Assembly: GCA_035295745.1 (NCBI GenBank)
Contig: DATGIL010000089.1
Location: 1 to 64,000, forward strand
DNA from: JAIQFL01 sp035295745
Lineage (GTDB): Bacteria; Acidobacteriota; Terriglobia; Bryobacterales; Bryobacteraceae
DNA: 64,000 nucleotides
Reading direction: 5' to 3'
Shown: in pieces, positions 8,985-18,600 of the stretch
Numbering within the stretch: the first letter of the stretch is position 1
Layout: each line of letters opens with the position of its first letter
Translations under genes and position numbers: made by a program
Notes under the pieces: generated by a model
Database searches by the model: none
What the model saw: the letters and a program-made list of their open reading frames with translations, nothing else
What the model was told of the DNA's origin: nothing

Positions 8985-9473
8985 ATGAGGAAGTCAGCAG
9001 CAGGCGGGATCCCTTCCACCACCATGGTCACGGTGCTATCTGTCAGCCCGATGCCGGAAGACCATACTTCACTACGCTCCATTTTCGATCGATCCGAACC
9101 GACTCTGTGCGGCCTTTCGAGATGGACGCTTCGCCCCTGCGCTACCGTCGAATCGGCGATCGGAGCGCTATGTCACGCCAGAATCCCACTCGTTGTCACG
9201 GAGCGGGACCTCGCACCCGGTTCTTGGCGGGACATCCTGGAGAACATTTCGCTTCTTCCCGATGCTCCCGTCCTGATCGTGACTTCCCGGCTTGCAGATG
9301 AGTACCTCTGGGCAGAGGCGCTCAACCTCGGAGCGTACGACGTGCTGGCAAAGCCCTTTGACCCTTGCGAAGTGAAGCGCGTCCTCGATTCAGCCTGGCG
9401 ACACTGGACCGATCTGCATGACCATAATCAGGTCCGCCACACTCAAGTTGCGGCTGCCATGGGAGCGGCATAG
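8985..9473 (+). CDS. Stand-alone degenerate response-regulator receiver protein
   Basis: A 162-residue protein with a CheY-like receiver fold and no output domain. The region PLVVTERDLAPGSW aligns with the strand carrying the phosphoacceptor Asp; ALNLGAYDVLAKPFD supplies the conserved Lys-Pro. The N-terminal acidic pair is not obvious (VLSVSPMPEDH), so phosphorylation is uncertain. Such proteins are numerous in Acidobacteria and their roles are mostly unknown. An ATG at 9024 (MVTVLSVSP) is an equally possible start and fits the receiver fold better. The next small gene begins 4 bases after the stop, so the two are probably co-transcribed. Confidence 0.75.
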   Translation: MRKSAAGGIPSTTMVTVLSVSPMPEDHTSLRSIFDRSEPTLCGLSRWTLRPCATVESAIGALCHARIPLVVTERDLAPGSWRDILENISLLPDAPVLIVTSRLADEYLWAEALNLGAYDVLAKPFDPCEVKRVLDSAWRHWTDLHDHNQVRHTQVAAAMGAA

Positions 9474-9477
9474 TCTC

Positions 9478-9849
9478 ATGATGGAAGAAATCGTTGTTAC
9501 CGAAGACGATCTCAGGCGACTCGAAAAGCGATTCGGGTCTGCTGTCAGGCTAATGGGCTCTTGGAACTCGGATGGCACGTTCGGCTACGCCAGCGTGCCA
9601 CTGTCCGCTATCAGGAGGGCCGCGGAAGATCTGGTGAACACCGATATCGTCGCGGCTCTTTCCCCTGACATGCCGGAACGCACCACCGTGTTCCTCGAAT
9701 TCTTGGATACCTTCGGCACCCCGTTGATCGAGGCGATTGTTGCAGCGTACCGGGAATGCTCCGCGGAACGAATGAGGAACAGTCGGGGCGCTTCATTATC
9801 GGCGAACGCGGCGGAACCAAGATCGCTAATACGAATAGCGGCCGCGTAG
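9478..9849 (+). CDS. Hypothetical protein
   Basis: A 123-residue soluble protein starting MMEEIVVTEDDLRRLEKRFG that I do not recognise. It is moderately acidic, with no signal peptide or membrane segment; the C-terminal 20 residues are Ala/Ser/Arg-rich and low in character. Two adjacent ATGs (9478 and 9481) are possible starts, just after the receiver gene and preceded by GGGAG. Placement directly behind the receiver suggests a shared transcript and perhaps a partner role. Confidence 0.5.
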   Translation: MMEEIVVTEDDLRRLEKRFGSAVRLMGSWNSDGTFGYASVPLSAIRRAAEDLVNTDIVAALSPDMPERTTVFLEFLDTFGTPLIEAIVAAYRECSAERMRNSRGASLSANAAEPRSLIRIAAA

Positions 9850-9966
9850 TCCGATCCCTCGCTCTCTCCCTCCGCCACCCGAACGACTGCCGCAAGCCCG
9901 GCGCCGTTCCAATACGCGAACTTTGCGACGTCCGGAACCCGGCTTCCTGCTCGGTTCACGCCGGTG

Positions 9967-9984
9967 CTTCGGCACTTGCCGCAT
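9967..9984 (+). promoter_or_regulatory. TCGGCA-type enhancer-like repeat, copy 2
   Basis: CTTCGGCACTTGCCGCAT, a near-perfect inverted repeat that matches the right half of the copy at 34445. It lies 97 bases before the -24/-12 element at 10081. Confidence 0.45.
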
Positions 9985-10080
9985 CAGGAGGCGAAATTCT
10001 CCGCCGCCCCGTGAGTTCGCAACAGAAGTGGTGGGACGATCTCTGGTCGATTTCACGGTATGAGATCCGTTCATCCAATT

Positions 10081-10096
10081 TGGTTCTGAACCTGCA
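10081..10096 (+). promoter_or_regulatory. Candidate sigma-54 (-24/-12) promoter for STAS-like gene
   Basis: TGGTTCTGAACCTGCA has GG and GC separated by 10 bases, with TGC-A at -12 as in sigma-54 promoters. It ends 26 bases before the ATG at 10122. Confidence 0.45.
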
Positions 10097-10121
10097 ACTC
10101 CACCCTCAGAGGTAATCGGCG

Positions 10122-10415
10122 ATGGTACGGATTATGACGGCAGACGAACTCACAAGCACCACCATCACAGTGGATGGCACGCTGTCCGGCGAGGGCATCG
10201 AGCCCGTCCGAACCTGTTGTATTCAGGCTCTTTCAAAAGGAAAACCAGTCCGGCTTCATTTGCGCGACGTCTCTGCCATTGACGAACCCGCTCGTACCAT
10301 GCTTCGTCATCTGTCTGCAGAGGGCGTGGATCTGACGGCCAATGGTATTTACAGCTCCTACATCGTCGAGGATATCCAATCCGCGGGTTTGAGCAAACGG
10401 CGCTGTTCCCGGTGA
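10122..10415 (+). CDS. Small STAS-like protein
   Basis: A 97-residue protein related to the one at 33247-33519 (shared start M-x-RIMT, then TITVDG, RDVSAIDEPAR and IYSSYIVEDI). The pattern of a beta strand, a helix and the VSAIDE loop resembles STAS/anti-sigma-factor-antagonist folds, where a Ser in the loop is phosphorylated; here the loop reads AIDEPAR with no Ser directly after Asp. It could sense or relay a signal by protein binding. The upstream sigma-54-type promoter and enhancer-like repeat are shared in style with its paralogue. Confidence 0.65.
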   Translation: MVRIMTADELTSTTITVDGTLSGEGIEPVRTCCIQALSKGKPVRLHLRDVSAIDEPARTMLRHLSAEGVDLTANGIYSSYIVEDIQSAGLSKRRCSR

Positions 10416-10463
10416 GGGAGGTGCGAGATCGGCAGTTGCTTCGTCATCTGGCTCGGCACCGAA

Positions 10464-10479
10464 TTGGGGTAATGGATGC
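10464..10479 (+). promoter_or_regulatory. Weak candidate sigma-54 promoter before histidine kinase
   Basis: TGGGGTAATGGATGCA fits TGG-N9-TGCA, 50 bases before the ATG at 10530. TCGGCA half-sites lie at about 10429 and 10453, closer than in the other cases, so this is the least certain of the set. Confidence 0.25.
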
Positions 10480-10529
10480 AGTCGAAGCGTTAGTATGGTC
10501 AGATGATCATTGAAACGATGTGACACGCC

Positions 10530-13500
10530 ATGAGCAGGCACGGCAACGCATCTGAAGAGGTGGTGGTGCGACGAGTTGCAATCATGCTCGGTGTTCTCGT
10601 GGCAGGCTGCGGCTGCAGCTTTGCGTTGAATCCTTCTCTTGATATCAGCCAGTACGCGCACACCGCGTGGACTGTCCGGGACGGGTTCTCCGTTGGCACG
10701 ATTTTCGCGATGGCGCAGACCCCTGATGGGTATCTCTGGCTGGGTGCGGAATTTGGCTTGTTTCGTTTCGATGGCATTCACCGCGTCCCCTGGCAGCCGC
10801 CGGCGGGTGAGCATCTCCCCAGTGCCCCTTACAGTCTGCTGGTCACGCGTGACGGCACTCTCTGGATTGGCACATTTTCCGGGCTCGTGAGCTGGACTGG
10901 CGGCACGCTGAACCGGTACCCGGAGCTTGGTACACAGTTTGTGACATCGCTGCTCGAAGACCGGGAAGGAACCGTGTGGGCCGGTACGCTGGGCGGTTCG
11001 CCGCGGACCCCCACAGGCCGGCTCTGCGCAATCAGAAGCGGCATGGCGCAATGCCAGTTGAACGATGGCGCCTTCGGCTCGTTCGTTTGGAGTTTGGGTG
11101 AGGACAGCTCAGGGGTTCTCTGGGCCGGCGCGGAGTCCGGCCTTTGGCGATGGAAACCCGGTCCTCCAAGGCGGTTTCGGACGTCGGGAATGCGCATCGA
11201 TGACTTGGTTAAGGCCGAAGACGGACGGCTGTTAATCGGCATGAGGGGCGCGGGACTCAGGCAACTCGCCGGCGACAAGATCGAAGTGCACCCGATTCAC
11301 GGCGCCGTCAATCCGAATGCCGTGATGCCGGACCGTGATGTAGATTCAAATAAACTGCTCCGGGACCGAGATGGTGGTCTCTGGATTGGAACTCACGCGC
11401 GGGGGCTCGTTCATGTATATCACGGCCGGACAGACGTATTCAGGAAATCGGATGGCCTGTCAGGCGACATCATCGCCGGGCTTTTCGAGGATCGTGAAGG
11501 CAATATCTGGGTCTCCACCTCCGGCGGACTTGACCGGTTTCGAGAGCTTCCCGTCACCACTATTTCCCCGAAACAAGGTTTGGCCAGCGATTTCACTTCA
11601 TCAGTGATAGCCGCTAAAGATGGGAGCGTCTGGGTAGCCACTCACGACGGTTTGACCAGGTGGCACAGCGGACAGATCACCATATTCCGCAAAACAAGTG
11701 GGCTGCCGGACGATGGGACACAGTCGCTGTTTCAGGATGATCATGGGCGAGTCTGGGTGTTCACGGATCACGGACTTGCTTATTTCAAGGACGGCAGGTT
11801 CGTGGCCGTAACTGGCGCAGCAAGCGAAGAAGTTTATTCCATCACGGGGGACAAAGCAGGCAACCTCTGGCTTTCAGGAAATCGGGGTCTCTCGCACTTG
11901 CTGGAGGGGCGTTTGGTCGAGCATTTCCCCTGGTCCGACCTGGGACGTCGCCAACAAGCCAAGGTCATACTCTCTGACCAAGGCGGGGTTTGGCTTTCAT
12001 TCTGGACCGACGGGGGCGTGTTGTATTTCAAGGATGGTAAGGTTCGAACGTCGTACACGGCCGCTGATGGGTTGGGTAAGGGCCCGGTCCCGGGTCTGCG
12101 ACTCGACCGGGATGGGGCCGTGTGGGCCGGAACCGAGGAGGGCGGCCTCAGCCATATTAAGGAAAACCGCATTGCGATGCTCACAACCAAGAATGGTTTG
12201 CCCTGCGATACGATTCACTGGACGATAGAGGATGACGAGCGTTCGCTCTGGCTGTACACGGCCTGCGGCCTGGTGCGCATCGCGCGGTCCGAACTGGATG
12301 CCTGGATCGCCGACCCAAAACGCAGGATTAAAACGGCGGTTTGGGATGCGGCCGACGGCCTTAGCCTGCACGCGGCTTCGCCTGCCTACTACGGCCCTCC
12401 CGTCGCGAAGTCCACCGATGGCAAACTGTGGTTCGTGCCGGGAGAAGGCATCCAAGTGGTCGATCCCCGGCATCTGGCTGTCAACCAAGTCCCACCCCCG
12501 GTGCACATCGAGCAAGTCACGACCAACGGGAAGCCGTACCAAGTGCGGCAAGGGATGCACCTGTCCGCCAACGTTCGCGACCTGGAGATCGAGTTCACGG
12601 CGCTGAGCCTGGCGGCGCCGGAGAAGGTCCATTTCAAGTACAAACTCGAGGGCCAGGACCCTGACTGGAAGGAAGTCATCAACGAGCGGCACGCGCAGTA
12701 TTCGAATCTGCCGCCTCGCAGCTACCGCTTCCGCGTAATCGCCTGCAACAACAGCGGACTGTGGAACGAGAAGGGCGACTCGCTAGAATTCTCCATCGCC
12801 CCGGCGTTTTACCAGACGAATGGATTTCGCGCTCTGTGCACGGCGCTTTTTCTGGCAATCGTGTGGATGGCGTACCAGCTTCGTGTCCGGCAACTGCGGC
12901 GGGAATTCAACCTGGCAAGCGAGGCGCGGGTAAATGAGCGGACGCGCATCGCGCGCGAACTGCACGACACGCTGTTGCAGAGCGTGCAGGGCGTGATGTT
13001 CTCGTTTCAAGCGGCGCGCAACCTGCTTCCGGAGCGCACCGATGAGGCTATCCTCACGCTCGACCACGCCATCCGCGAGGGTGACGAGGCCATCGCCGAG
13101 GGCCGGGATGCCATTCAGGGCCTGCGGGACAACCCGGCGATAGAGAGCAATCTTGAAGATCTGCTAAGGGCCGCCGGAAAGGAACTTGCGAGTTCCTCCC
13201 GCGCGGAGGGTGAAGCGCCTGCATTCCAGGTCACTTTGGAAGGGGTGCGGCAGCCCTTGTCGCCGCTGCTTCAGGACGAGGTCTACGGGATTGCGCGGGA
13301 GATCCTGCGCAACGCCTTCCGCCACGCGCAGGCATGCCGCATCGAGGCCGAAATCGCCTTTGACCGCCAATTCTTCCGGTTGCGGATTCGCGATAATGGA
13401 AAGGGCATCGACCGCAGTGTCATCGAGGCAGGCTCGCGGCTGGGGCACTGGGGATTGCCGGGCGTCCGCGAGCGCGCGAAACGAATCGGAGCGCAGTTGA

Positions 13501-13619
13501 AACTCTGGAGCGAACCTGGCGCGGGCACGGAAGCGGAGCTGACGGTTCCGGCCCGAATCGCTTACGGAACCGAGCATCGCCGCGAACGATTAAGGCTGTT
13601 TCGTAACAAGAAGGTGTAA
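10530..13619 (+). CDS. Hybrid-size sensor histidine kinase with two-component-regulator propeller
   Basis: A 1029-residue kinase. An N-terminal export signal is followed by a large periplasmic beta-propeller made of Reg_prop repeats (WIGTFSGLVSW, WVSTSGGLDRF, WVATHDGLTRW and others, residues about 50-650), then a Y_Y_Y domain (about 670-760), one membrane helix near 775, a HisKA_3 dimerisation domain with RIARELHDTLLQSVQG near 800-816 (phosphorylated His), and a HATPase domain with DNGKGID and GLPGVRERAKRIG. It should sense an extracytoplasmic ligand and phosphorylate the response regulator whose GTG start lies 2 bases after its stop. It closely resembles the kinase at 15623-18649. Confidence 0.93.
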   Translation: MSRHGNASEEVVVRRVAIMLGVLVAGCGCSFALNPSLDISQYAHTAWTVRDGFSVGTIFAMAQTPDGYLWLGAEFGLFRFDGIHRVPWQPPAGEHLPSAPYSLLVTRDGTLWIGTFSGLVSWTGGTLNRYPELGTQFVTSLLEDREGTVWAGTLGGSPRTPTGRLCAIRSGMAQCQLNDGAFGSFVWSLGEDSSGVLWAGAESGLWRWKPGPPRRFRTSGMRIDDLVKAEDGRLLIGMRGAGLRQLAGDKIEVHPIHGAVNPNAVMPDRDVDSNKLLRDRDGGLWIGTHARGLVHVYHGRTDVFRKSDGLSGDIIAGLFEDREGNIWVSTSGGLDRFRELPVTTISPKQGLASDFTSSVIAAKDGSVWVATHDGLTRWHSGQITIFRKTSGLPDDGTQSLFQDDHGRVWVFTDHGLAYFKDGRFVAVTGAASEEVYSITGDKAGNLWLSGNRGLSHLLEGRLVEHFPWSDLGRRQQAKVILSDQGGVWLSFWTDGGVLYFKDGKVRTSYTAADGLGKGPVPGLRLDRDGAVWAGTEEGGLSHIKENRIAMLTTKNGLPCDTIHWTIEDDERSLWLYTACGLVRIARSELDAWIADPKRRIKTAVWDAADGLSLHAASPAYYGPPVAKSTDGKLWFVPGEGIQVVDPRHLAVNQVPPPVHIEQVTTNGKPYQVRQGMHLSANVRDLEIEFTALSLAAPEKVHFKYKLEGQDPDWKEVINERHAQYSNLPPRSYRFRVIACNNSGLWNEKGDSLEFSIAPAFYQTNGFRALCTALFLAIVWMAYQLRVRQLRREFNLASEARVNERTRIARELHDTLLQSVQGVMFSFQAARNLLPERTDEAILTLDHAIREGDEAIAEGRDAIQGLRDNPAIESNLEDLLRAAGKELASSSRAEGEAPAFQVTLEGVRQPLSPLLQDEVYGIAREILRNAFRHAQACRIEAEIAFDRQFFRLRIRDNGKGIDRSVIEAGSRLGHWGLPGVRERAKRIGAQLKLWSEPGAGTEAELTVPARIAYGTEHRRERLRLFRNKKV

Positions 13620-13621
13620 TT

Positions 13622-14257
13622 GTGCCCACCGGACAAAAACCGATACGGGTCCTTACGGTAGACGACCACGCTCTCTTGCGTAACGGCATCCGCCGGTTGA
13701 TTGGCGCGGAATCCGACATGCAACTCGTGGCCGAAGCATCCACCGGGCGCGAGGCCGTCGAGATGTTTCGGACGCATTTGCCGGATGTAACCTTGATGGA
13801 CTTGCAAATGCCCGATATGAACGGGATTGAAGCCATCATCGCCATTCGCGGCGCATTTCCGGAGGCCCGTATCGTCGTGCTTTCGACGTATTCCGGTGAC
13901 GTACAGGTGGTCCGCGCCCTAAAAGCCGGCGCGCGTGCTTATCTGCTCAAGGGAAGCGTCAATAAAGAACTGCTGGCGACCATCCGAGCGGTTCATGCAG
14001 GGCAAAAGCGGATTCCCGCCGAGTTGGCTTCGGGGTTGGCCGAACATACCGGCGAAGACGAGTTGACACAGCGCGAGATTGAAATCCTCCGGCTGATCGC
14101 CGCGGGCAACGCAAACAAGGAGATCGCCGCGCAACTGGTCCTTGCCGAGGACACCATCAAGAGACACGTGACGAATATCCTATCCAAGCTGGGAGCGAAC
14201 GACCGCACACATGCCGTGACTATCGGGCTGAACCGGGGAATCATCGAACTGTCATAA
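13622..14257 (+). CDS. NarL/LuxR-family response regulator
   Basis: 211 residues, GTG start. The receiver domain has the acidic pair in VDDHALLRNG, phosphoacceptor Asp in TLMDLQMPDM and Lys in AYLLKGS. The C-terminal LuxR-type helix-turn-helix is LTQREIEILRLIAAGNANKE through DTIKRHVTNILSKLG. It is co-translated with the propeller kinase upstream. It is very similar over its whole length to the regulator at 14741-15400, so the two pairs are paralogous. Targets are not evident from the sequence. Confidence 0.93.
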   Translation: MPTGQKPIRVLTVDDHALLRNGIRRLIGAESDMQLVAEASTGREAVEMFRTHLPDVTLMDLQMPDMNGIEAIIAIRGAFPEARIVVLSTYSGDVQVVRALKAGARAYLLKGSVNKELLATIRAVHAGQKRIPAELASGLAEHTGEDELTQREIEILRLIAAGNANKEIAAQLVLAEDTIKRHVTNILSKLGANDRTHAVTIGLNRGIIELS

Positions 14258-14336
14258 CACGAAAGTAGGAGTGCTCGATCCCCGTTTCGGATCTTCCCCG
14301 TTGGCTGCGGATTTCTTACGCTGAAGACGGGATACT

Positions 14337-14711
14337 TTGCAACGGCTATTTTCGACTTTCGCCGATGGTTTTCCGGGCGGAGGGATTCTACTGATCCGCC
14401 TCCTGGCCGGAGGCGTGCTCATTTATCGCGGCATCGTTGCCATGAGTGCGGAGACTCATACCGCGCTCGCCGTGCTACCAATGGTCGGGGCTGCCGCCGG
14501 TCTTCTCATACTGGGAGGTCTATGGACTCCCGTAGCGGGAGTGCTGGCAGGCATCGTAGAGGTCTGGATCGGCTTGAGCGACCCCGGAATCCAGTCGTCC
14601 GCCCTCATCCTGGCCACCCTGGGCATCAGCCTGGCGATGATCGGGCCGGGCGCATGGTCCATCGATGCGAGACTGTATGGACGGAAGCAGCTTCTTCCAC
14701 CGGAGCCTTGA
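14337..14711 (+). CDS. DoxX-like small membrane protein
   Basis: A 124-residue protein with four predicted membrane segments (ILLIRLLAGGVLIYRGIVAM, VLPMVGAAAGLLILGGL, VAGVLAGIVEVWIGL, ALILATLGISLAMIG) and the C-terminal signature GPGAWSIDARLYGRK typical of DoxX-like proteins. The reading frame starts with TTG at 14337, and no better start is visible. The function of the family is poorly defined; links to thiosulfate or redox stress exist for distant members only. It sits between two convergent kinase/regulator pairs. Confidence 0.7.
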   Translation: MQRLFSTFADGFPGGGILLIRLLAGGVLIYRGIVAMSAETHTALAVLPMVGAAAGLLILGGLWTPVAGVLAGIVEVWIGLSDPGIQSSALILATLGISLAMIGPGAWSIDARLYGRKQLLPPEP

Positions 14712-14740
14712 GGGTCGCCCGAGCCCTACTCGGCGGGCAA

Positions 14741-15400
14741 TTAGCTCGCGCTCTCGGCCTTACGGTTCCATAGTTCGAGGTATCCGCGCTTGATTCCGAT
14801 GGTCACCGCATGGGTGCGATCATTGGCCCCCAGCTTCGCGAGGATGTGCGTAACGTGGTTCTTGACGGTTTCCTCCGTAATCGAAAGCTGAGCAGCGATC
14901 GCCCGGTTTCCGTTGCCGGTCGCAACCAGCCGCAGCACATCGATCTCGCGGGGGCTCAGGTCGTCTTCGGTGGCATGCTCGGCCAGTTCGGCGGCAATCT
15001 CCGGCGGGATGCGCTTTTGCCCACGATGCACGGCACGAATGATCTCCAGGAGTTCCGCGTTGACGCGTCCCTTCAACAGGTAAGCCCGAGCGCCGGCCTT
15101 CAGGGCCCGGAGGACTTGGACGTCGCCTGTATACGTAGTGAGCACAATGATCCGGGCATTCGGGAATTCCCCACGAATGGCGATGATGGCCTCGATACCC
15201 CCCATATCCGGCATCTGCAGGTCCATCAAGGTGACGTCCGGGCGCTGCAGCTTGAATTGTGCGAGGGCTTCCCGGCCGGTGCCGGCTTCCGCCGCCAATT
15301 GCATGTCGGGTTCGGCGGAGATTAGGGCCACGATTCCTTCCCGAAGTAGCGGATGGTCGTCCACTATGAGTACCCGAATCGGTTTTTCAGCGCCGTTCAT
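14741..15400 (-). CDS. NarL/LuxR-family response regulator
   Basis: 219 residues. Receiver motifs are VDDHPLLREG, TLMDLQMPDMGGIEAIIA with phosphoacceptor Asp, and AYLLKGRVN. The DNA-binding domain reads LSPREIDVLRLVATGNGNRA followed by EETVKNHVTHILAKLG. It is a close paralogue of the regulator at 13622-14257 on the other strand. The cognate kinase is the propeller kinase upstream at 15623-18649. Unlike the first pair, the two are separated by 222 bases containing hairpin repeats, so it probably has its own promoter or a processed transcript. Confidence 0.93.
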   Translation of the reverse strand: MNGAEKPIRVLIVDDHPLLREGIVALISAEPDMQLAAEAGTGREALAQFKLQRPDVTLMDLQMPDMGGIEAIIAIRGEFPNARIIVLTTYTGDVQVLRALKAGARAYLLKGRVNAELLEIIRAVHRGQKRIPPEIAAELAEHATEDDLSPREIDVLRLVATGNGNRAIAAQLSITEETVKNHVTHILAKLGANDRTHAVTIGIKRGYLELWNRKAESAS

Positions 15401-15447
15401 ATCTTCGCCTGCTTTCCGGCTATAGCTTCACGCCCGAGAGTCGGTTT

Positions 15448-15570
15448 GGGCTCATCTTGTGGCCGATACCCTTCTATCATCTCATTACGAGAAGGCGACT
15501 GAATCTTGGGCTCTTGTCTCACGCAAGATGAGCCTGCACGGGGAGTCGAATTCTCACGCAAGGTGAGCCC
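15448..15570. repeat. Cluster of short inverted and direct repeats between kinase and regulator
   Basis: Two direct copies of TCTCACGCAAGRTGAGCC lie at 15517-15534 and 15552-15569, 35 bases apart; the second can fold as CTCAC-GCAAG-GTGAG. GGGCTCATCTTG at 15448-15459 is the reverse complement of the right part. They lie upstream of the response regulator at 14741-15400 and may be operator sites or RNA hairpins. Confidence 0.5.
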
Positions 15571-15622
15571 GAGGGGGCAAGGGATGCTGAGAGTTGATCA
15601 TCAGCGGTGCGCGGCCAGCGGC

Positions 15623-18600
15623 TCACGAGGTCTTGGTTTTGATCCGGAAGAGCCCCAATCGGCGGCGGACGTGAGACGCAGCGTACGCGAGGGAGGCGGG
15701 CACGGTCAACTCCACTTCCGTCCCAGCTCCGTTTTCGCTCCATAGCGCCAACTTCGCTCCGATCCGCTTAGCCCGCTCCCGGATGCCCGGCAACCCCCAA
15801 TGACCGGGTCGCGCGCCTTCCTGCAGAACTGCCGCGTCAATTCCCTTTCCGTCATCGCGTATCCGCAAACGGAACAGATTTAGGTCGTAGTGGATTGCGG
15901 CTTCGATCCGGGTTGCGCAAGCGTGTTGGAAGGCGTTTCGCAATACCTCACGAGCGATCCGGTAGATCTCGTCCTGGAGCAAAGGAGACAGGGTTCGCGG
16001 CTGACCCTCCATGACCACCTGGAAAACGGCCGAGTGACGGTTCCCATCCTGGGCGTCCCGAAGTTCCTGACACGTGGCGGTGAGCAGGTCTTCCAGGCGC
16101 CTCTCGTCCGCTCTGACGCGCAGGTTCTGAATGGCATCGCGGCCCTCGGCGACGGCCCCGTCTCCCTTGCGGATGGCCCAGTCAAGCGTGCGGATGGCCT
16201 CTTCGGTGCGCCCGGGGAGCAGGTTGCGCGCCGCCTGGAAGGAGAACATCAGCCCCTGAAAACTCTGCAGCAGCGAATCGTGTAACTCGCGGGCGATACG
16301 CGTCCGCTCCTCGATACGCTCCTCCAGGCGCATGTTGAAGGCCCGCTGGAGTTGCCGGAGACGAAACTGCCAGGCCATCCACAGCAGCGTCAGAAGAGCG
16401 GCAGCACAGAGAGCGTAGAACCAATTCGTTTGATAGAAGTGCGGCCGCAACAAGAAACCCACGCCAGCTCCCTGTTCGTTCCACACGCCGAAGCTATTCG
16501 CCGCAATCACGTGGAACGAGTACTCTCCAGGAGCCATGTTCGTGTAATGAGCAGTGCGTCCGGCCCCGGCGTCCACCCAGCCTTTGTCATAGGGTTCGAG
16601 GCGGTACTTGAACCGCTGTTTTTCCGGAGCGGACAAGCTCAGGGCCGTGAAGCGGAAATCGAAGGTGTTGTTGCCCGGAGGTACGGAAGTCCGGCCGTCG
16701 CGTCGCAGCGCCAACTTGTTTGCCCACGCTTCCTCCAGGATTACGGGTGGGGGGCGGTTGATCGCGTCGGGGTCAATCGCTACCGCGCCGTGTGGAGTGG
16801 GGAACCAGAAACGCCCATCGGTGGTTTTCCAGCCCGCGGGGTTCCCTGAAACACTTTCCATGGTCCTCGTACCCTCGCCGGGGCCGTAGCATCGAGGCGA
16901 AAGGAAAGAGTTTTTCCCGTCTGCAACATCGTTGAGCTCCTTCAGACTGAAGCGGCAGATCGGCCCTCCATTGGCCCAGAGATTGCCGCTGCCATCCTCC
17001 AGGGTTCCTCCCATCGTGTTGCTGGCCAGGCCGTTCCTGGTGGTAAGCGCGATAGAGCGGCCCGCACGGAAACGGATCAACCCTACGCCGCCGGTCGTCA
17101 GCCATAGAGTCCCGGTCGAATCGTCGGTGATGTTCAATATTTCGTCGCCCTTCCCGTCCCCCTGGCCTTCCAGTGCGGCTTGGCCGGGGCTCATATGAAA
17201 CAGCCCTTCGAGGCCGCCCACCCATAAGGCCCCGTCCGCGCCCTGGATCATGTGATGCACATCGGAGGCGCCCGGGATCCTCTCAAACTTTCCCTCGTCA
17301 AAACGGTAGAGCCCGCCGCGGCGCTCCTGCTTGACCCCACCGATCCAGAGCGTGCCGTCGCGGTCCTGATAAATGACCCCCACTGCCGGTGCTTCAATCT
17401 CGAAATGGCTCAGATCGCCCGACCGCCAGCGATATAACCCGCCGAATCCGCCGAACCACAGGTCGCCATCGCGGGTTTGGGCGATCGCGCGAATATTGGC
17501 CACGCCCGAAACCAGGTGAAATCGCAAGCGATCAAACCAGTAGAGCGAGTCTCCGCCCAGCCAGATGCGGCCCTCGCGATCCTGAAACACGGCGTAGAAG
17601 CTTGAGTCTGAGAGGCCTTCGTCTTTTCCATAGGCCGTCAGAGGGGCCAGACGGAGACGGACCAGCCCCGTCCCAATCGTCCCAACCCAAATATTGCCTT
17701 CGCGATCCACCAGGAGGCTACGTAGCTTGGGCAGTTGGCCTTCGCTCGCAGGCAGGCGCACTGCTACGACAGGGCCAAGCCGGCCATTCACGATGCGAAC
17801 GACACCTACCGGGGTGACCAGCAGCAACTCCGCATCCTTATCTTTCGCCATACCCAGGGAAAACAAAGGGTAGTCACCCGTCAATCCGCGCGTTTGGATC
17901 GGTGGTAACGGCACATCGGAGAACGCCCCATGGGAATACCGCATCAGGAGATACTGGTCGCGCAAGGCAATCCAGACACTGCCGTCGCGAGCTTCTTCGA
18001 CCAGAAAGACGCTCTTCTTGGAGGGGTGTAAAGTCGCAACGGAACCATCGGCGTCGAAGCGGAGAACGTTCTCCCCGGAGCGGAACCAAATGCTTCCGTC
18101 ACGGGCCTGCAGAAAAAACTCGCGAACCCGTACTCCGTGGTGAGCGGGGTAGGCCTCCAGCTTTGGGCCGGCAAAATGTGCTACGCCCCCGGAAGTGTTG
18201 ATCCAGATTTTCCCTTCGGCATCCTCCCGGATGGAACTGATGAACCCGCCAGGCAAGCCGTCGCGTTCGGTGTATCTGCTGGCAACGCCGTTTTCCAGCC
18301 GGACGAGACCGTCCATGGTGCCGATCCACAACACTCCGGAGCGGCTTCCATATAAACAGAGGACCCGATTCTCGCCCAACCCTGGAGTGTTTGCCACGTC
18401 GAAGACCACGAAGCGTTCGCCATCGAATCGGACGAGACCCCCGAATGTGCCTAGCCAGAGATAGCCGTCGTGATCCTGCAGCAGTGCGTTGACGGAGTTC
18501 TGCGGCAGTCCCTGTTCCGTTTGCCAATTCGTGGCGACGTATTGCGCCGGATAGGATTGCGCGTGGGCGGGAGCTATCCAGAGACTGGTCAGCAGCCCTG

